A stretch of 64,000 nt of DNA from Nocardia pseudovaccinii NBRC 100343 (lineage in GTDB: Bacteria > Actinomycetota > Actinomycetes > Mycobacteriales > Mycobacteriaceae), in contig NZ_BDBY01000103.1 of the NCBI RefSeq assembly GCF_001613225.1, forward strand, positions 42,149-106,148. Direction: 5' to 3'. The translations under genes were made by a program, and so were the position numbers. Position 1 is the first letter of the stretch. Every line of letters begins with the position of its first letter. Under the pieces are notes generated by a model. That model ran no database searches and was not told where the DNA came from. It was given only the letters and a program-made list of their open reading frames with translations. Below are positions 1 through 10,178 of this stretch, piece by piece.

Positions 1-1
1 C

Positions 2-466
2 GGACTTTCCCATGCGGCACTGACCAATCCGCGCATCGGCGCGCCGGTGCGGGCGAGCAGGCGCGAACTGCTCGAGTTGGAGATGCCGGGTTCCAACGGT
101 GTCGGCAATGCCAGGTCGCTGGCCAAGACATACGGCGCGGCGGCGGGTCGCACCGGTGCGCTGCCGATCGAGGACGCGGTGCTCGATCGGCTCGCCGCCG
201 CGGCCGCGGATGATGTGCCCGCCGACGATCTGGTGTTGCACACCAAGTCTCGCTATCACCTGGGCTTCCGCAAATCACGCGGCTCGTTCAGCTTCGGCTC
301 GGATAAACGCGCCTACGGCACCACGGGCCTCGGCGGCTCCTTCGGATTCGCCGATCCGGCAACCGGTCTCGGCTTCGGCTACTCGATGAACCGCCTCGGC
401 CTCGCCGTCCTCGACGACGTCCGCAGCCGCAACCTCCGCAACGCCCTGCTCCGCTGTCCCGTCTGA
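2..466 (+). CDS. Serine hydrolase (beta-lactamase/EstB family), C-terminal part
   Basis: The reading frame is open from the first base of the window, so the true start lies upstream and only about 154 C-terminal residues are visible. The tail GTTGLGGSFGFADPATGLGF followed by GYSMNRLG is the usual C-terminal end of actinobacterial beta-lactamase-related esterases and peptidases, where a glycine-rich strand lies close to the active site. The SxxK nucleophile and Tyr motif would be upstream and cannot be checked. It ends convergently with the alcohol dehydrogenase gene, with a hairpin between them. Substrate unknown. Confidence 0.75.
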   Translation, partial: GLSHAALTNPRIGAPVRASRRELLELEMPGSNGVGNARSLAKTYGAAAGRTGALPIEDAVLDRLAAAAADDVPADDLVLHTKSRYHLGFRKSRGSFSFGSDKRAYGTTGLGGSFGFADPATGLGFGYSMNRLGLAVLDDVRSRNLRNALLRCPV

Positions 467-474
467 CCGAATCT

Positions 475-510
475 CCGCTCGGCGTGCTGGTTCCGTAGCT
501 CGCCGAGCGG
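475..510. terminator. Bidirectional hairpin between convergent genes
   Basis: Perfect 10-bp arms CCGCTCGGCG (475-484) and CGCCGAGCGG (501-510) separated by 16 nt, placed exactly between two converging stop codons (466 and 523). No T-tract follows, which is common for actinobacterial terminators. Function is inferred from position. Confidence 0.5.
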
Positions 511-522
511 TGACGCGGCGAT

Positions 523-1653
523 TTACCAGTCGGCCTCGGTGTACTTGATGATGCCGCGAATGTTCTTGCCGTCCAACATGTCCTGGTAGCCCTCGTTGAT
601 CTGCTCCAGGGAGTACTGACGGGTCACCATATCGTCGAGGTTCAGCTGGCCGGACTTGTACAGCGACAGCAGGTGCGGCGCGTCCTGGCGGGCATTGCCA
701 CCGCCGAAGATGCAACCCTTGACGGTCTTCTGCAGCATCGACAGCAGGAAGCTGTTCAGCTTGACGTCGTTCTCGTCCATGCGGCCCATGGAGGTGACGA
801 CCAGGGTGCCGGCCTTGGCGGTGAGGATGAGGCCCTCTTCGATGTATTCGCCGTGCATCTCGCCCATGGTGAGGATGACCTTCTGCGCCATCCGGCCCTC
901 GGTGGCCTCCATCAGCGGCATGATCGCGGCGGCCATGCTCTCGTAGGTGTGCGTCGCGCCGAACTTCTGCGCCTGCTCGCGCTTCCACGGGTTCGGGTCG
1001 ATGGCAACGACTTTGGACGCGCCGGAGAGCACCGCGCCCTGCAGTGCGCTCATGCCGACGCCGCCGATACCCGCGATCACCACGGTCTCGCCGGGCGCGA
1101 CCTGGGCGACGTGGGTGGAAGAACCGAAGCCGGTGGGGACGCCGCAGCCGACGAGGCAGGCGACCTCGAACGGAATGCTCGGGTCGATCTTGACCACCGA
1201 GGTGTGGTGCACCGTCATATACGGCGCGAAGGTGCCCAGCAGGCACATCGGGATGACATTCTCACCGCGCGCCTGGATCCGGTAGGTGCCGTCGCTGATG
1301 GCCTGCCCCATCAGCAGGCCCGCGCCCAGATCGCACAGCGCCATATTGCCGCTCACACACGCCGGACAGCGACCGCAGGCCGGGATGAACGACAGGATCA
1401 CGTGATCGCCGACCTGCAGATCAGCGGGGCAGTTCGGCCCGAGCTTGGTGATCACGCCCGCGCCCTCGTGGCCGCCCATGACCGGGAATGCGGGCATCGG
1501 CGTCGCGCCGGTCACGATGTGGTGGTCCGAGTGGCACATACCGGCGGTTTCCATCCGGATCTGCACCTCGCCGGATACCGGATCGCCGACCTCGATCTCC
1601 TCGACCGACCACTGCTGGTCGGTCCCCCACAGGATCGCGCCTTTCGTCTTCAT
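523..1653 (-). CDS. NDMA-dependent alcohol dehydrogenase, zinc-type
   Basis: 376 residues, full length for the medium-chain zinc dehydrogenases. Catalytic-zinc ligands are seen in AGMCHSDHH (Cys about 40) and GHEGAG. The structural-zinc cysteines are CGRCPACVSGNMALC (about 93-108), and the Rossmann motif is GIGGVG (about 195). The closest pattern is the actinobacterial NDMA-dependent alcohol dehydrogenases, which hold their nicotinamide cofactor tightly, need an external acceptor and are often linked to mycofactocin. No mycofactocin gene is in the window. The ATG is the obvious start. The upstream region holds a KstR-like box (1714-1727). Confidence 0.85.
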   Translation of the reverse strand: MKTKGAILWGTDQQWSVEEIEVGDPVSGEVQIRMETAGMCHSDHHIVTGATPMPAFPVMGGHEGAGVITKLGPNCPADLQVGDHVILSFIPACGRCPACVSGNMALCDLGAGLLMGQAISDGTYRIQARGENVIPMCLLGTFAPYMTVHHTSVVKIDPSIPFEVACLVGCGVPTGFGSSTHVAQVAPGETVVIAGIGGVGMSALQGAVLSGASKVVAIDPNPWKREQAQKFGATHTYESMAAAIMPLMEATEGRMAQKVILTMGEMHGEYIEEGLILTAKAGTLVVTSMGRMDENDVKLNSFLLSMLQKTVKGCIFGGGNARQDAPHLLSLYKSGQLNLDDMVTRQYSLEQINEGYQDMLDGKNIRGIIKYTEADW

Positions 1654-1713
1654 TCGTGTCGACCTCTCGCATGCACGGGCTTCTATGTGACTGCACCCAC
1701 AGTACGAGAAAAC

Positions 1714-1727
1714 TGTAACGCGTTCTA
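1714..1727. promoter_or_regulatory. KstR-like operator upstream of the alcohol dehydrogenase
   Basis: TGTAACGCGTTCTA matches TnnAACnnGTTnnA, the published consensus for KstR, the TetR repressor of cholesterol degradation in mycobacteria and rhodococci, at every defined base. It lies about 60 bp before the dehydrogenase start. The consensus is short, so a chance match is possible, and no kstR gene is in this window. Confidence 0.35.
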
Positions 1728-1827
1728 GTACTCGATCGAAAATTCGTCGACACGGATTGACGGAACCCCCGAACGAGTTCCAGTTCCACCCGACCGCGAA
1801 CCCGTCTCGGACCGATACTGCCCGACT

Positions 1828-2403
1828 TCAGCCGCGCACGTCGTGCACATGATGGATTACGTCGTGCAGGAAATAAGCGGCCAGGGATTCGACCGTGAAG
1901 ACCGAGCCGTCGCTGCGTCGCGCTTGGTTGCCGAGGATGGCTTCGGGGACCGACGCGAAGGCGCGCGCGACGGTCTCGGCCGCGTCGGTCAGCTCCGCTG
2001 CGACCTTTCGTGGATCCTCTTTGCCGTATTGATCGGCGATGGCGGTGACGTCCTGATCCCAGTTCGAGAAGACCGGAATACCGTCCTCGGACTCGAGGCC
2101 CTCAGCGTCGAACCCCGGAACCCTCGGATCCACCGCTTCGGTGCGGGCCGCGACGGCCGTGCGGTAGGTGAAGATTCGGCAGACATCGCGAACGTGAGCG
2201 GCATATTCGAGCGCCGACCAGGTGTCGTCGTCCGGGCGGACGGTGGCGTCATGTCGCGCGAGCGTTGCCGAGAGACGGCCCGCGTATTCGCGAGCCAGAT
2301 CGGGCACCGCCGCATACGTGATCGACTCCGGGTCGAATCCGCATTCGGGACAGGAGCGTTCGAGGACCCAGGTCCAGTTCTTGACGTCGGGAACGATCGG
2401 CAT
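1828..2403 (-). CDS. DinB-family (DinB/MDMPI fold) protein
   Basis: 191 residues forming a predicted four-helix DinB/YfiT-like bundle. The metal-binding histidine pattern is visible as LEYAAHVRDV (about 65-75) and, near the C-terminus, FLHDVIHHVHDV. Members include mycothiol-dependent maleylpyruvate isomerase and other thiol transferases, but the substrate of this one cannot be told. An opening WTWVLERSCPECGFD segment with two cysteines is typical of an actinobacterial DinB subgroup. Single gene with a promoter region carrying an 8-bp inverted repeat. Confidence 0.75.
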   Translation of the reverse strand: MPIVPDVKNWTWVLERSCPECGFDPESITYAAVPDLAREYAGRLSATLARHDATVRPDDDTWSALEYAAHVRDVCRIFTYRTAVAARTEAVDPRVPGFDAEGLESEDGIPVFSNWDQDVTAIADQYGKEDPRKVAAELTDAAETVARAFASVPEAILGNQARRSDGSVFTVESLAAYFLHDVIHHVHDVRG

Positions 2404-2423
2404 GCGCCTACCCTAGATTGGCC

Positions 2424-2447
2424 GAATATCTTCAGCGATAGATATTC
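2424..2447. promoter_or_regulatory. Inverted repeat upstream of the DinB gene
   Basis: Perfect 8-bp arms GAATATCT (2424-2431) and AGATATTC (2440-2447) with an 8-nt spacer, AT-rich against the GC-rich background and 20 bp upstream of the DinB start. It has the geometry of a dimeric repressor site. No regulator can be assigned. Confidence 0.35.
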
Positions 2448-2480
2448 AGCCAGCTAGCGACAAGATCCCGACAGGGAAGT

Positions 2481-3611
2481 TCAATCCATCAGACGCAGCG
2501 CGCGTTCGAAGAGCTCGAGCGTGATGGCATGCAGGAAGTCACCGACCTGCTTGGGCGCCTTGCCCGCGAATGCGCGAGCATGCGTGCCCTCCAGCACAAT
2601 TCCCAGCTTGAAGCAGGCGAGCACGGTGTACCAGGTGACATTGCTGAGGTCGCGATCGGAGAACTTGCCGTAGTGCTCGACCATCTGCTCCGGCGTCGGC
2701 AGACCGCCGACGGCGCCGAGCTTGCCGATCAGCGCCGCGCCCGTGGTACCCGGCTCCGGACGCGTCGCGATCTGCCAGCCGAGGTCGAGCAGCGGGTCGC
2801 CGATGGTCGACATCTCCCAGTCCACCATCGCGGCCACCTCCGGGCCGTCGTAGGAGAACATCATGTTGGCCAGGTGGCAGTCGCCGTGCAGGATGCCGGG
2901 AGTCCACTGCGCGGGCCGGTGCCGGTCCAGCCATTCCCCGACCTGCCGCACACCGGGAATCTCCGGGCCCGGATATCCCGCATTGGCCGCATAGGACTCG
3001 AGTTCGCCGAGCCAGCGCGGCACCTGACGCTCCAGGAAGCCATCCGGTTTGCCGTAGTCCTGCAGGCCGAGCGCCTGATAGTCGAGCGAGCCGAGGCGGG
3101 CGATGGCCTCCACCGCGGACAGGCCCATCTGCCGCCGGATCTCCGGATCGCTCGCGTGCGGCTCCGGCAGTTCGTTCTGCGGATTGAATCCGGTTATGGG
3201 CTCCATCAGGTAGAACACCGCACCGAGAACGGATTCGTCCGGGCAGGCGGCGATCACCTTCGGCGCGCGCACGCCGGTCCCATCGAGCGCGCCGAGCAGC
3301 CTGGCCTCGCGACGGATGACGTCATTGCTCTTGGCGCGCAAGTGTTTCGGGCCGCGGCGCAGCACGTAGTCCTGACCGCCGCGCGCGAAACGCAGCATGA
3401 TGTTCTGCGTGCCGCCGCCGAGCGCGCTCACATCCTCGAACTCACCGGCAGGCAGACCCTGCTCGTCCATCCATTTACCGACGACGGCAAAGTCGACGGC
3501 TCCCCCGTCTCCCCGAACCTCTGGCCGATCGGCGAGCATTCCACCAGTCGCGTCGCGGGCCGATGGTTCAGCGGGTCGCTCGGTTCTGGACGTACCCGAT
3601 GAGTTACCCAT
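2481..3611 (-). CDS. Phosphotransferase family protein (aminoglycoside-phosphotransferase/choline-kinase fold)
   Basis: 376 residues. The protein-kinase-like catalytic loop is LHGDCHLANMMF and the metal-binding motif is MVDWEMSTIGDPLLDLGW. These place it with the APH-like enzymes that accompany acyl-CoA dehydrogenases in actinobacteria (FadE36-associated type). An N-terminal stretch of about 40 residues before the fold looks disordered. The likely role is phosphorylation of a small hydroxylated metabolite rather than antibiotic resistance, but no acyl-CoA gene is adjacent. Divergent from the pabAB fusion. Confidence 0.8.
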   Translation of the reverse strand: MGNSSGTSRTERPAEPSARDATGGMLADRPEVRGDGGAVDFAVVGKWMDEQGLPAGEFEDVSALGGGTQNIMLRFARGGQDYVLRRGPKHLRAKSNDVIRREARLLGALDGTGVRAPKVIAACPDESVLGAVFYLMEPITGFNPQNELPEPHASDPEIRRQMGLSAVEAIARLGSLDYQALGLQDYGKPDGFLERQVPRWLGELESYAANAGYPGPEIPGVRQVGEWLDRHRPAQWTPGILHGDCHLANMMFSYDGPEVAAMVDWEMSTIGDPLLDLGWQIATRPEPGTTGAALIGKLGAVGGLPTPEQMVEHYGKFSDRDLSNVTWYTVLACFKLGIVLEGTHARAFAGKAPKQVGDFLHAITLELFERALRLMD

Positions 3612-3767
3612 GTTCTCTCCAAATCAGTTGTCGCCCGAGAGCATGAACGCACGATCTCACTTCGGCGCTTATTTCGGCCATAGTAGGTCGCAAGCACGCA
3701 CCGGACCTAACTGAAGGCGCATGACCATAGTTTGCCACGACCGGTGCGGCGTAGGGTTCGGAGCACG

Positions 3768-5852
<2,085 letters not shown>

Positions 5853-5858
5853 GCCCGG

Positions 5859-6350
5859 TCATTTGCGGCGGCGAGTGCGCTTCGGGGGTTCGGGAGGCGC
5901 GGGAGGTTCGGCGGGTTTGCCGGTGAAGCGACCGAGCAGGGAGACGCCCGGGAGTTTGGCGATGGCGGTGAAGAGGTCTTCGCCGAGGCCGATCATCGCC
6001 TCCAGACGGGGCAGCAAGCGGTCGTAGGCGGCAAAGGCCGGGTCGGCCAGCGCCAGGGTGCGGTCCAGACGATCGATGGTGGAGTTGAGCCGGTCGATGG
6101 CCATCGAGAGGCTCGCGATCAGATCCGGGAGCTGAGCCGCCAGCTGCGCCGAGGCCGGTGGCAGGCGCACTGCCGCATCGAAGGCCTGACCAGCCGTAAG
6201 TTGTGCGGCATCCAATACTTGACTCGCCGCCGACTGCGCCGCCTCCACCGCCGATTGCGCGGCCGCCAGCACATCGCCGGGACTCGGCACCCGCCCGCCC
6301 GGCGCCTTCGGAGTCGCGCCCTTCCGGCTCGCACCCTTCGGGGTAGTCAT
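5859..6350 (-). CDS. Alanine-rich helical protein of unknown function
   Basis: 163 residues from ATG 6350 (MTTPKG). Layout: a basic N-terminus, a long Ala/Gln-rich helical segment (VLAAAQSAVEAAQSAASQ), a second amphipathic helix with regularly spaced Leu/Ile (SMAIDRLNSTIDRLDRTL), and a Pro/Arg/Lys-rich tail ending KRTRRRK. There is no signal peptide or TM segment. It looks like a phasin-like or chromatin-associated small coiled-coil protein, but this is only a resemblance. An in-frame extension to 6485 is possible but reads unlike protein. Tail-to-tail with pabAB, 6 bp apart. Confidence 0.6.
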   Translation of the reverse strand: MTTPKGASRKGATPKAPGGRVPSPGDVLAAAQSAVEAAQSAASQVLDAAQLTAGQAFDAAVRLPPASAQLAAQLPDLIASLSMAIDRLNSTIDRLDRTLALADPAFAAYDRLLPRLEAMIGLGEDLFTAIAKLPGVSLLGRFTGKPAEPPAPPEPPKRTRRRK

Positions 6351-6619
6351 CCTTCCACTCTGCCGCACCCACACGCCTTCTGAACGGATATCTCGAACCG
6401 ACCGGTTTGTGTCGCAGCCAACCCACGGCAACAAACTGCGCGTCATGTGGCACCCGTTATTGCGGTCACGCATTTCCAAGAGCATGACCCGACTCCATCG
6501 TCGTGCTCGGGCCGCCCGATGTGAGCGTGGCCGCGCCGGAGTACCTACTCGCTCGCATCGCCGAAGGTATGGACCGCCGAAGTCGGCGTGTCGGTGCTTC
6601 GTGGCATAGTTCGAGCACG

Positions 6620-8560
6620 ATGAAACTCAGTAAAGGGGCCAATGCGGCGGTGCCGACTTCCCTTCTTGCCGTGGTTGTTTCATGGCGGTCGGGGCATGCG
6701 GTGGATGCGCACGCGCTGTTGCTGGCGGAGGCGGGGACGGTGCGCACCGATCGGGATCTGGTGTTCTTCAATGCACCCCGACATATGTCGCAGGCGGTGA
6801 CACTCGATCAGGAACCCGCACCGGGGACGGCGCGCCTGAGCGTGTCGCTACCGCGCACCGAATCGGATGTGGCGCGGATCGTGGTCGCCGGATCGATCGA
6901 CGACGGCACCTTCGGCGATATCGCGGATCTGACCCTCACCATCGAGGCCGCACACGGACCCATCGCCCGGTTCGAGATCACCGATCCCGATGCGGTATCC
7001 GCAATGATGTTCGGCGAGTTCTACCGCCGCGAGGGCCAGTGGCGCTTCCGCGCGATCGGCCAAGGTTGGGACAGTGGGCTGCCCGGTCTCGTCACCGAAT
7101 TCGGCGTCACCATCGACGGCCCAGCCGAGCCGACACCCGCCCGCTCGGGCGCGGTGCACGCGAATCAGATACCCACTGTTCCAGTGCAGCAACGTGTCTC
7201 GACTGGTCGCGCGCTGGCCGGATCACCCGGTCCTCAGCAGCTCGACACCGCGTCCGGGGAGCAGGACGGCACATACCCAGACCCCGCTGGGCAGCGTGAT
7301 CGGCCCGATGAAGCACCGGCCCGACGGACGCACACCGCACACCGTGGAGATCACCACACCGCCGCGACCGGCCCCTCGGACCGAGCCGACCATCGCACCG
7401 ACTCGGCCGACGACCGGCCTGCCCGGCCGCGACCGGGCAGGCCGGTCGACCTTCAGCGCCAGCGGCACGAGGTCGAGCCGTCGATACCAGCACCTCCGAA
7501 TCCCGAACGCGCGGACTGGCATTCGGATCCCGAGAATCCTGCGCGGCTGCGATGGTGGGATGGGGCCGAATGGACCACTGCCACATACGAACTGCGCCAG
7601 CCTGGCCCACGCAGCTGTGAGCGGTGCGGAAATCCCCGGCGCCGCAAGCTGTTCGGTGGGCTCGCGCCGTGCCAGAGCTGCGAGCAGGAAATCGAGGAAT
7701 TCCTGACGCACTGGCATACCCAGGCCTGGCGGGCGCTGACCGCGGCCGGACCGCGCGGTGCGGAGTGGGATGCGCTGTGGGCGTCGTTGCGGTATCAGCG
7801 AATCGATGCGGGCCTTGGCCGGGCGGCACTGCGGGATGTGGCGCTCACCTATGTCGAGCGACTGGTCGCCTTCGCATTCGCGGATGGCGAGATCGAGCAG
7901 ACCGAGTTCGAGGCGTTCGAGTACGCGATCGAAGGGCTGGCGCTCGGCGGACCGCTGGTCGAGGATCTGCGCAGGCGGATGTACCGCGGGCGCACCCTGT
8001 CGCGGTTGCGCGGCGGGGATCTGCCGGTAGTGCGAACGCCCGGCCTGCATCTGGATCCGGAGGAGAAGGTGCATGTGGATCTGCCCGCCGTGCACGTCCG
8101 CCTGCTCGCCAAGGGCCCGAAGCTCACACCTGGCAGGCTGATCGCCAGCAATAAGAAGCTGCGGTTCGTCGGTGCCGATACCGGCACCGAATTGCCGTGG
8201 AACCGGGTGGTTTCGGTGCACGTCGAGCAGCGTTCGGTGGTTGTCGCGGCGACCTCGTCCCGCGGCGGCGCCATCTTCGATGTCGACGATCCGGATTACG
8301 TGGCGGCCGCGCTGGAGGGTGCGCTGCGGGTCGCCAAACGCTTGGTGCTCACGCCCGGCCAGCGCGACACACGCAGCATCCCGCAGGAGGTCAAGGCCGA
8401 GGTGTGGCAACGTGACGGCGGTAAATGCGTCGAATGCGGTGACGGCCACTACCTCGAATTCGATCACATCATCCCGCTCAGCCGTGGTGGCGCGACGAGT
8501 GCGACCAATCTGCAGATCCTCTGCCGCGCCTGCAACCGCGCCAAGGGTGCGCGGATCTGA
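6620..8560 (+). CDS. TerD - zinc-ribbon - TerB-like - HNH nuclease fusion protein
   Basis: 646 residues from ATG 6620 (MKLSKGAN is the standard TerD start; the upstream frame extension is not protein-like). Order: TerD domain (1-180, LVFFNAP, FGEFYRREGQWRFRAIGQG), proline/histidine-rich linker, DUF2510-like tryptophan motif (about 297-320, RWWDGAEWT), CxxC...CxxC zinc ribbon (about 333-355), a helical TerB-like segment (AFADGEIEQTEFEAFEYAIEG), a beta-rich PH/GRAM-like segment (PGRLIASNKKLRFVG), and a C-terminal HNH nuclease (593-646) with CVECG, DHIIPLSRGG, CRACNRAKG. TerD proteins belong to stress systems tied to membrane and DNA processing. The HNH motif looks catalytically intact. Its short leader (TATAGT-like box about 12 bp upstream) suggests a nearly leaderless transcript. 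Confidence 0.8.
   Translation: MKLSKGANAAVPTSLLAVVVSWRSGHAVDAHALLLAEAGTVRTDRDLVFFNAPRHMSQAVTLDQEPAPGTARLSVSLPRTESDVARIVVAGSIDDGTFGDIADLTLTIEAAHGPIARFEITDPDAVSAMMFGEFYRREGQWRFRAIGQGWDSGLPGLVTEFGVTIDGPAEPTPARSGAVHANQIPTVPVQQRVSTGRALAGSPGPQQLDTASGEQDGTYPDPAGQRDRPDEAPARRTHTAHRGDHHTAATGPSDRADHRTDSADDRPARPRPGRPVDLQRQRHEVEPSIPAPPNPERADWHSDPENPARLRWWDGAEWTTATYELRQPGPRSCERCGNPRRRKLFGGLAPCQSCEQEIEEFLTHWHTQAWRALTAAGPRGAEWDALWASLRYQRIDAGLGRAALRDVALTYVERLVAFAFADGEIEQTEFEAFEYAIEGLALGGPLVEDLRRRMYRGRTLSRLRGGDLPVVRTPGLHLDPEEKVHVDLPAVHVRLLAKGPKLTPGRLIASNKKLRFVGADTGTELPWNRVVSVHVEQRSVVVAATSSRGGAIFDVDDPDYVAAALEGALRVAKRLVLTPGQRDTRSIPQEVKAEVWQRDGGKCVECGDGHYLEFDHIIPLSRGGATSATNLQILCRACNRAKGARI
7412..7447. repeat. Perfect 15-bp inverted repeat inside the TerD-HNH linker
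   Basis: Arms GACCGGCCTGCCCGG (7412-7426) and CCGGGCAGGCCGGTC (7433-7447) with a 6-nt loop, in the low-complexity linker of the TerD-HNH gene. It would form a strong mRNA hairpin mid-gene. Confidence 0.6.
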
Positions 8561-8690
8561 TGCGGATACCGCAGGCGATCACACACCGGAACACCGATGT
8601 GGCGAACAATGCATATGCGATGAAGCACGTTGAGTGGTCCGCCGTGTCACCGTAGCGTCCAATACCGAACAGAGCCGTTTGGGAGGATCA

Positions 8691-9455
8691 ATGCAGGTAG
8701 CGGTAATCGGCGGAACCGGGGTACTGGGGGCCGCGGTAGTACGAGAGCTGAGCGCACGCGGACATCGGGTCCGCGTGGTGAGCCGAACCGCTCCGGCGGA
8801 TCGAACTCTGGAGCACCGGTCCGCGGATCTCGCCACCGGCTCCGGCCTGGAATCCGCACTGGACGGCTGCGACACCGTGGTCGACGCGGTGAGCGCCCGC
8901 AGCCGGACGCGATCGGTCATGGTGGACGGCGTGCGCCGACTACTTGCGGCCGAAAAGCAGGCGGGTATCGGCCATCATGTCGAAATCTCCATCGTCGGTT
9001 GCGATCTCGTCTCCTTCGGCTATTACAACGCGAAGGTGGACCAGGAACAGGTGGTCACCACCGGTGAAATCCCCTGGACACTGTTGCGCGCCAGCCAATT
9101 CCACGAACTCGTCACCGATATCCTGGCCCTGTCGGCGCGCTGGCGGCTCGCACCGCGCTCGACGGCGAAGATACAGCCGATCGACGTCGACGCAGTCGCG
9201 ACAAGGCTCGCCGACGCGGTGGACAACGGCCCGGCCGGGCGCATCCCGGATATCGCCGGACCCACCGTGCACACCCTCACCGAACTCACCGATATCTACC
9301 GCGAACACATCGGCCGCAAGCTGCTCCCGCTTCCCGTGCCCATCCCGGGCCGTGCCGGACGTGCCCTACGGTCGGGCGCTCTCTGCCTGCACGGAAACGG
9401 CGACGCGATCGGCATCGGCTACGCCGAATGGCTGTCTCACCGAATCACTCACTGA
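8691..9455 (+). CDS. NAD(P)-binding SDR/NmrA-type oxidoreductase
   Basis: 254 residues from ATG 8691, preceded by a clear GGGAGGA ribosome site. The N-terminal Rossmann motif GGTGVLGAAVV binds NAD(P), as in atypical short-chain dehydrogenases of the NmrA/YwnB group. SIVGCDLVSFGYYNAK contains the family's YxxxK. The C-terminal part (LTELTDIYREHIGRK) resembles nucleoside-diphosphate-sugar epimerase-like proteins often annotated as NAD(P)H-binding. The substrate is unknown. It overlaps the end of the convergent TetR gene by 11 bp. Confidence 0.75.
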   Translation: MQVAVIGGTGVLGAAVVRELSARGHRVRVVSRTAPADRTLEHRSADLATGSGLESALDGCDTVVDAVSARSRTRSVMVDGVRRLLAAEKQAGIGHHVEISIVGCDLVSFGYYNAKVDQEQVVTTGEIPWTLLRASQFHELVTDILALSARWRLAPRSTAKIQPIDVDAVATRLADAVDNGPAGRIPDIAGPTVHTLTELTDIYREHIGRKLLPLPVPIPGRAGRALRSGALCLHGNGDAIGIGYAEWLSHRITH

Positions 9456-10170
9456 TCAACCCGGCCGTGCGCCCCAGATCGGCCAGCATCGCATCGAACA
9501 GGATCTCCGGATTCGACAGCGGGATCGGATAATTCCCGAACACCTCGAGCGTGACGTGCCCGTAGAGCCGGGCCCAGATCTGGATCATCAGATACGTCAC
9601 GCCGAGGTCGAGTTTTTCGGCGGGAAATTTCTGTCCGGACTCCGAAAGCGCTGCCAGCAGCTCGGTTTGGAACAGTACGAGGTCATCGCGCAGCTCCGCC
9701 GGAATCACATCGGTCGGCGGCGTCACGACATCGTAGGTGGCCAGCAGTCGCCCGGCCGCGGCGAGGAAGATCCGGCCGAACGGTTCGTCGAACCGGCGCA
9801 GCATGCGCGCGCGCCCCGCACCAGGCGAGGCGAACACCAGGGTGAATTCTCTGGTGTGCGCCAGCGCCCAGCGCCGAAACCCCTTGCAGATGGCGAAGAA
9901 CTGCACCGCGCCGTCATCGGGCAGCGTCGCGATCTGCTCGGACAACTCGGCGGCGAGGTCCGCACAGAACTCCAGGCGCAGACTCTCGAGCAGATCCTCG
10001 CGCGAGTTGTAATACCGGTACAGGGCGGGCGCGGTAATGCCGAGTTCGCGCGCGATCGCCCGCAGGGTGACCGCATCGGGACCGTGCTCGACCAGCAGTG
10101 CGCGGGCCACCCGGCGGATATCCGCGTCCGAAACCACCGGTGCCCGCCCCCGCGGCTTGGCGCTGTTCAT
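9445..10170 (-). CDS. TetR-family transcriptional regulator
   Basis: 241 residues from ATG 10170 (MNSAKPRG). The N-terminal helix-turn-helix is canonical: LLVEHGPDAVTLRAIARELGITAPALYRYYNSREDLL. The C-terminal ligand domain resembles the WHG/TetR_C_13 group. It sits 8 bp after the CYP125-type P450 on the same strand and is probably cotranscribed with it, which suggests it senses a steroid-like or lipid ligand and represses its own operon. That ligand is an inference. Confidence 0.85.
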   Translation of the reverse strand: MNSAKPRGRAPVVSDADIRRVARALLVEHGPDAVTLRAIARELGITAPALYRYYNSREDLLESLRLEFCADLAAELSEQIATLPDDGAVQFFAICKGFRRWALAHTREFTLVFASPGAGRARMLRRFDEPFGRIFLAAAGRLLATYDVVTPPTDVIPAELRDDLVLFQTELLAALSESGQKFPAEKLDLGVTYLMIQIWARLYGHVTLEVFGNYPIPLSNPEILFDAMLADLGRTAGLISE

Positions 10171-10178
10171 AAAAGAAT

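Noticed and set aside
275..1728. Long open frames antisense to or overlapping the NDMA-dependent alcohol dehydrogenase
   Set aside because: They are Arg/Gly/Ala/His-rich translations produced by high third-position GC on the opposite strand or in a shifted frame; the dehydrogenase has intact motifs over the whole stretch.
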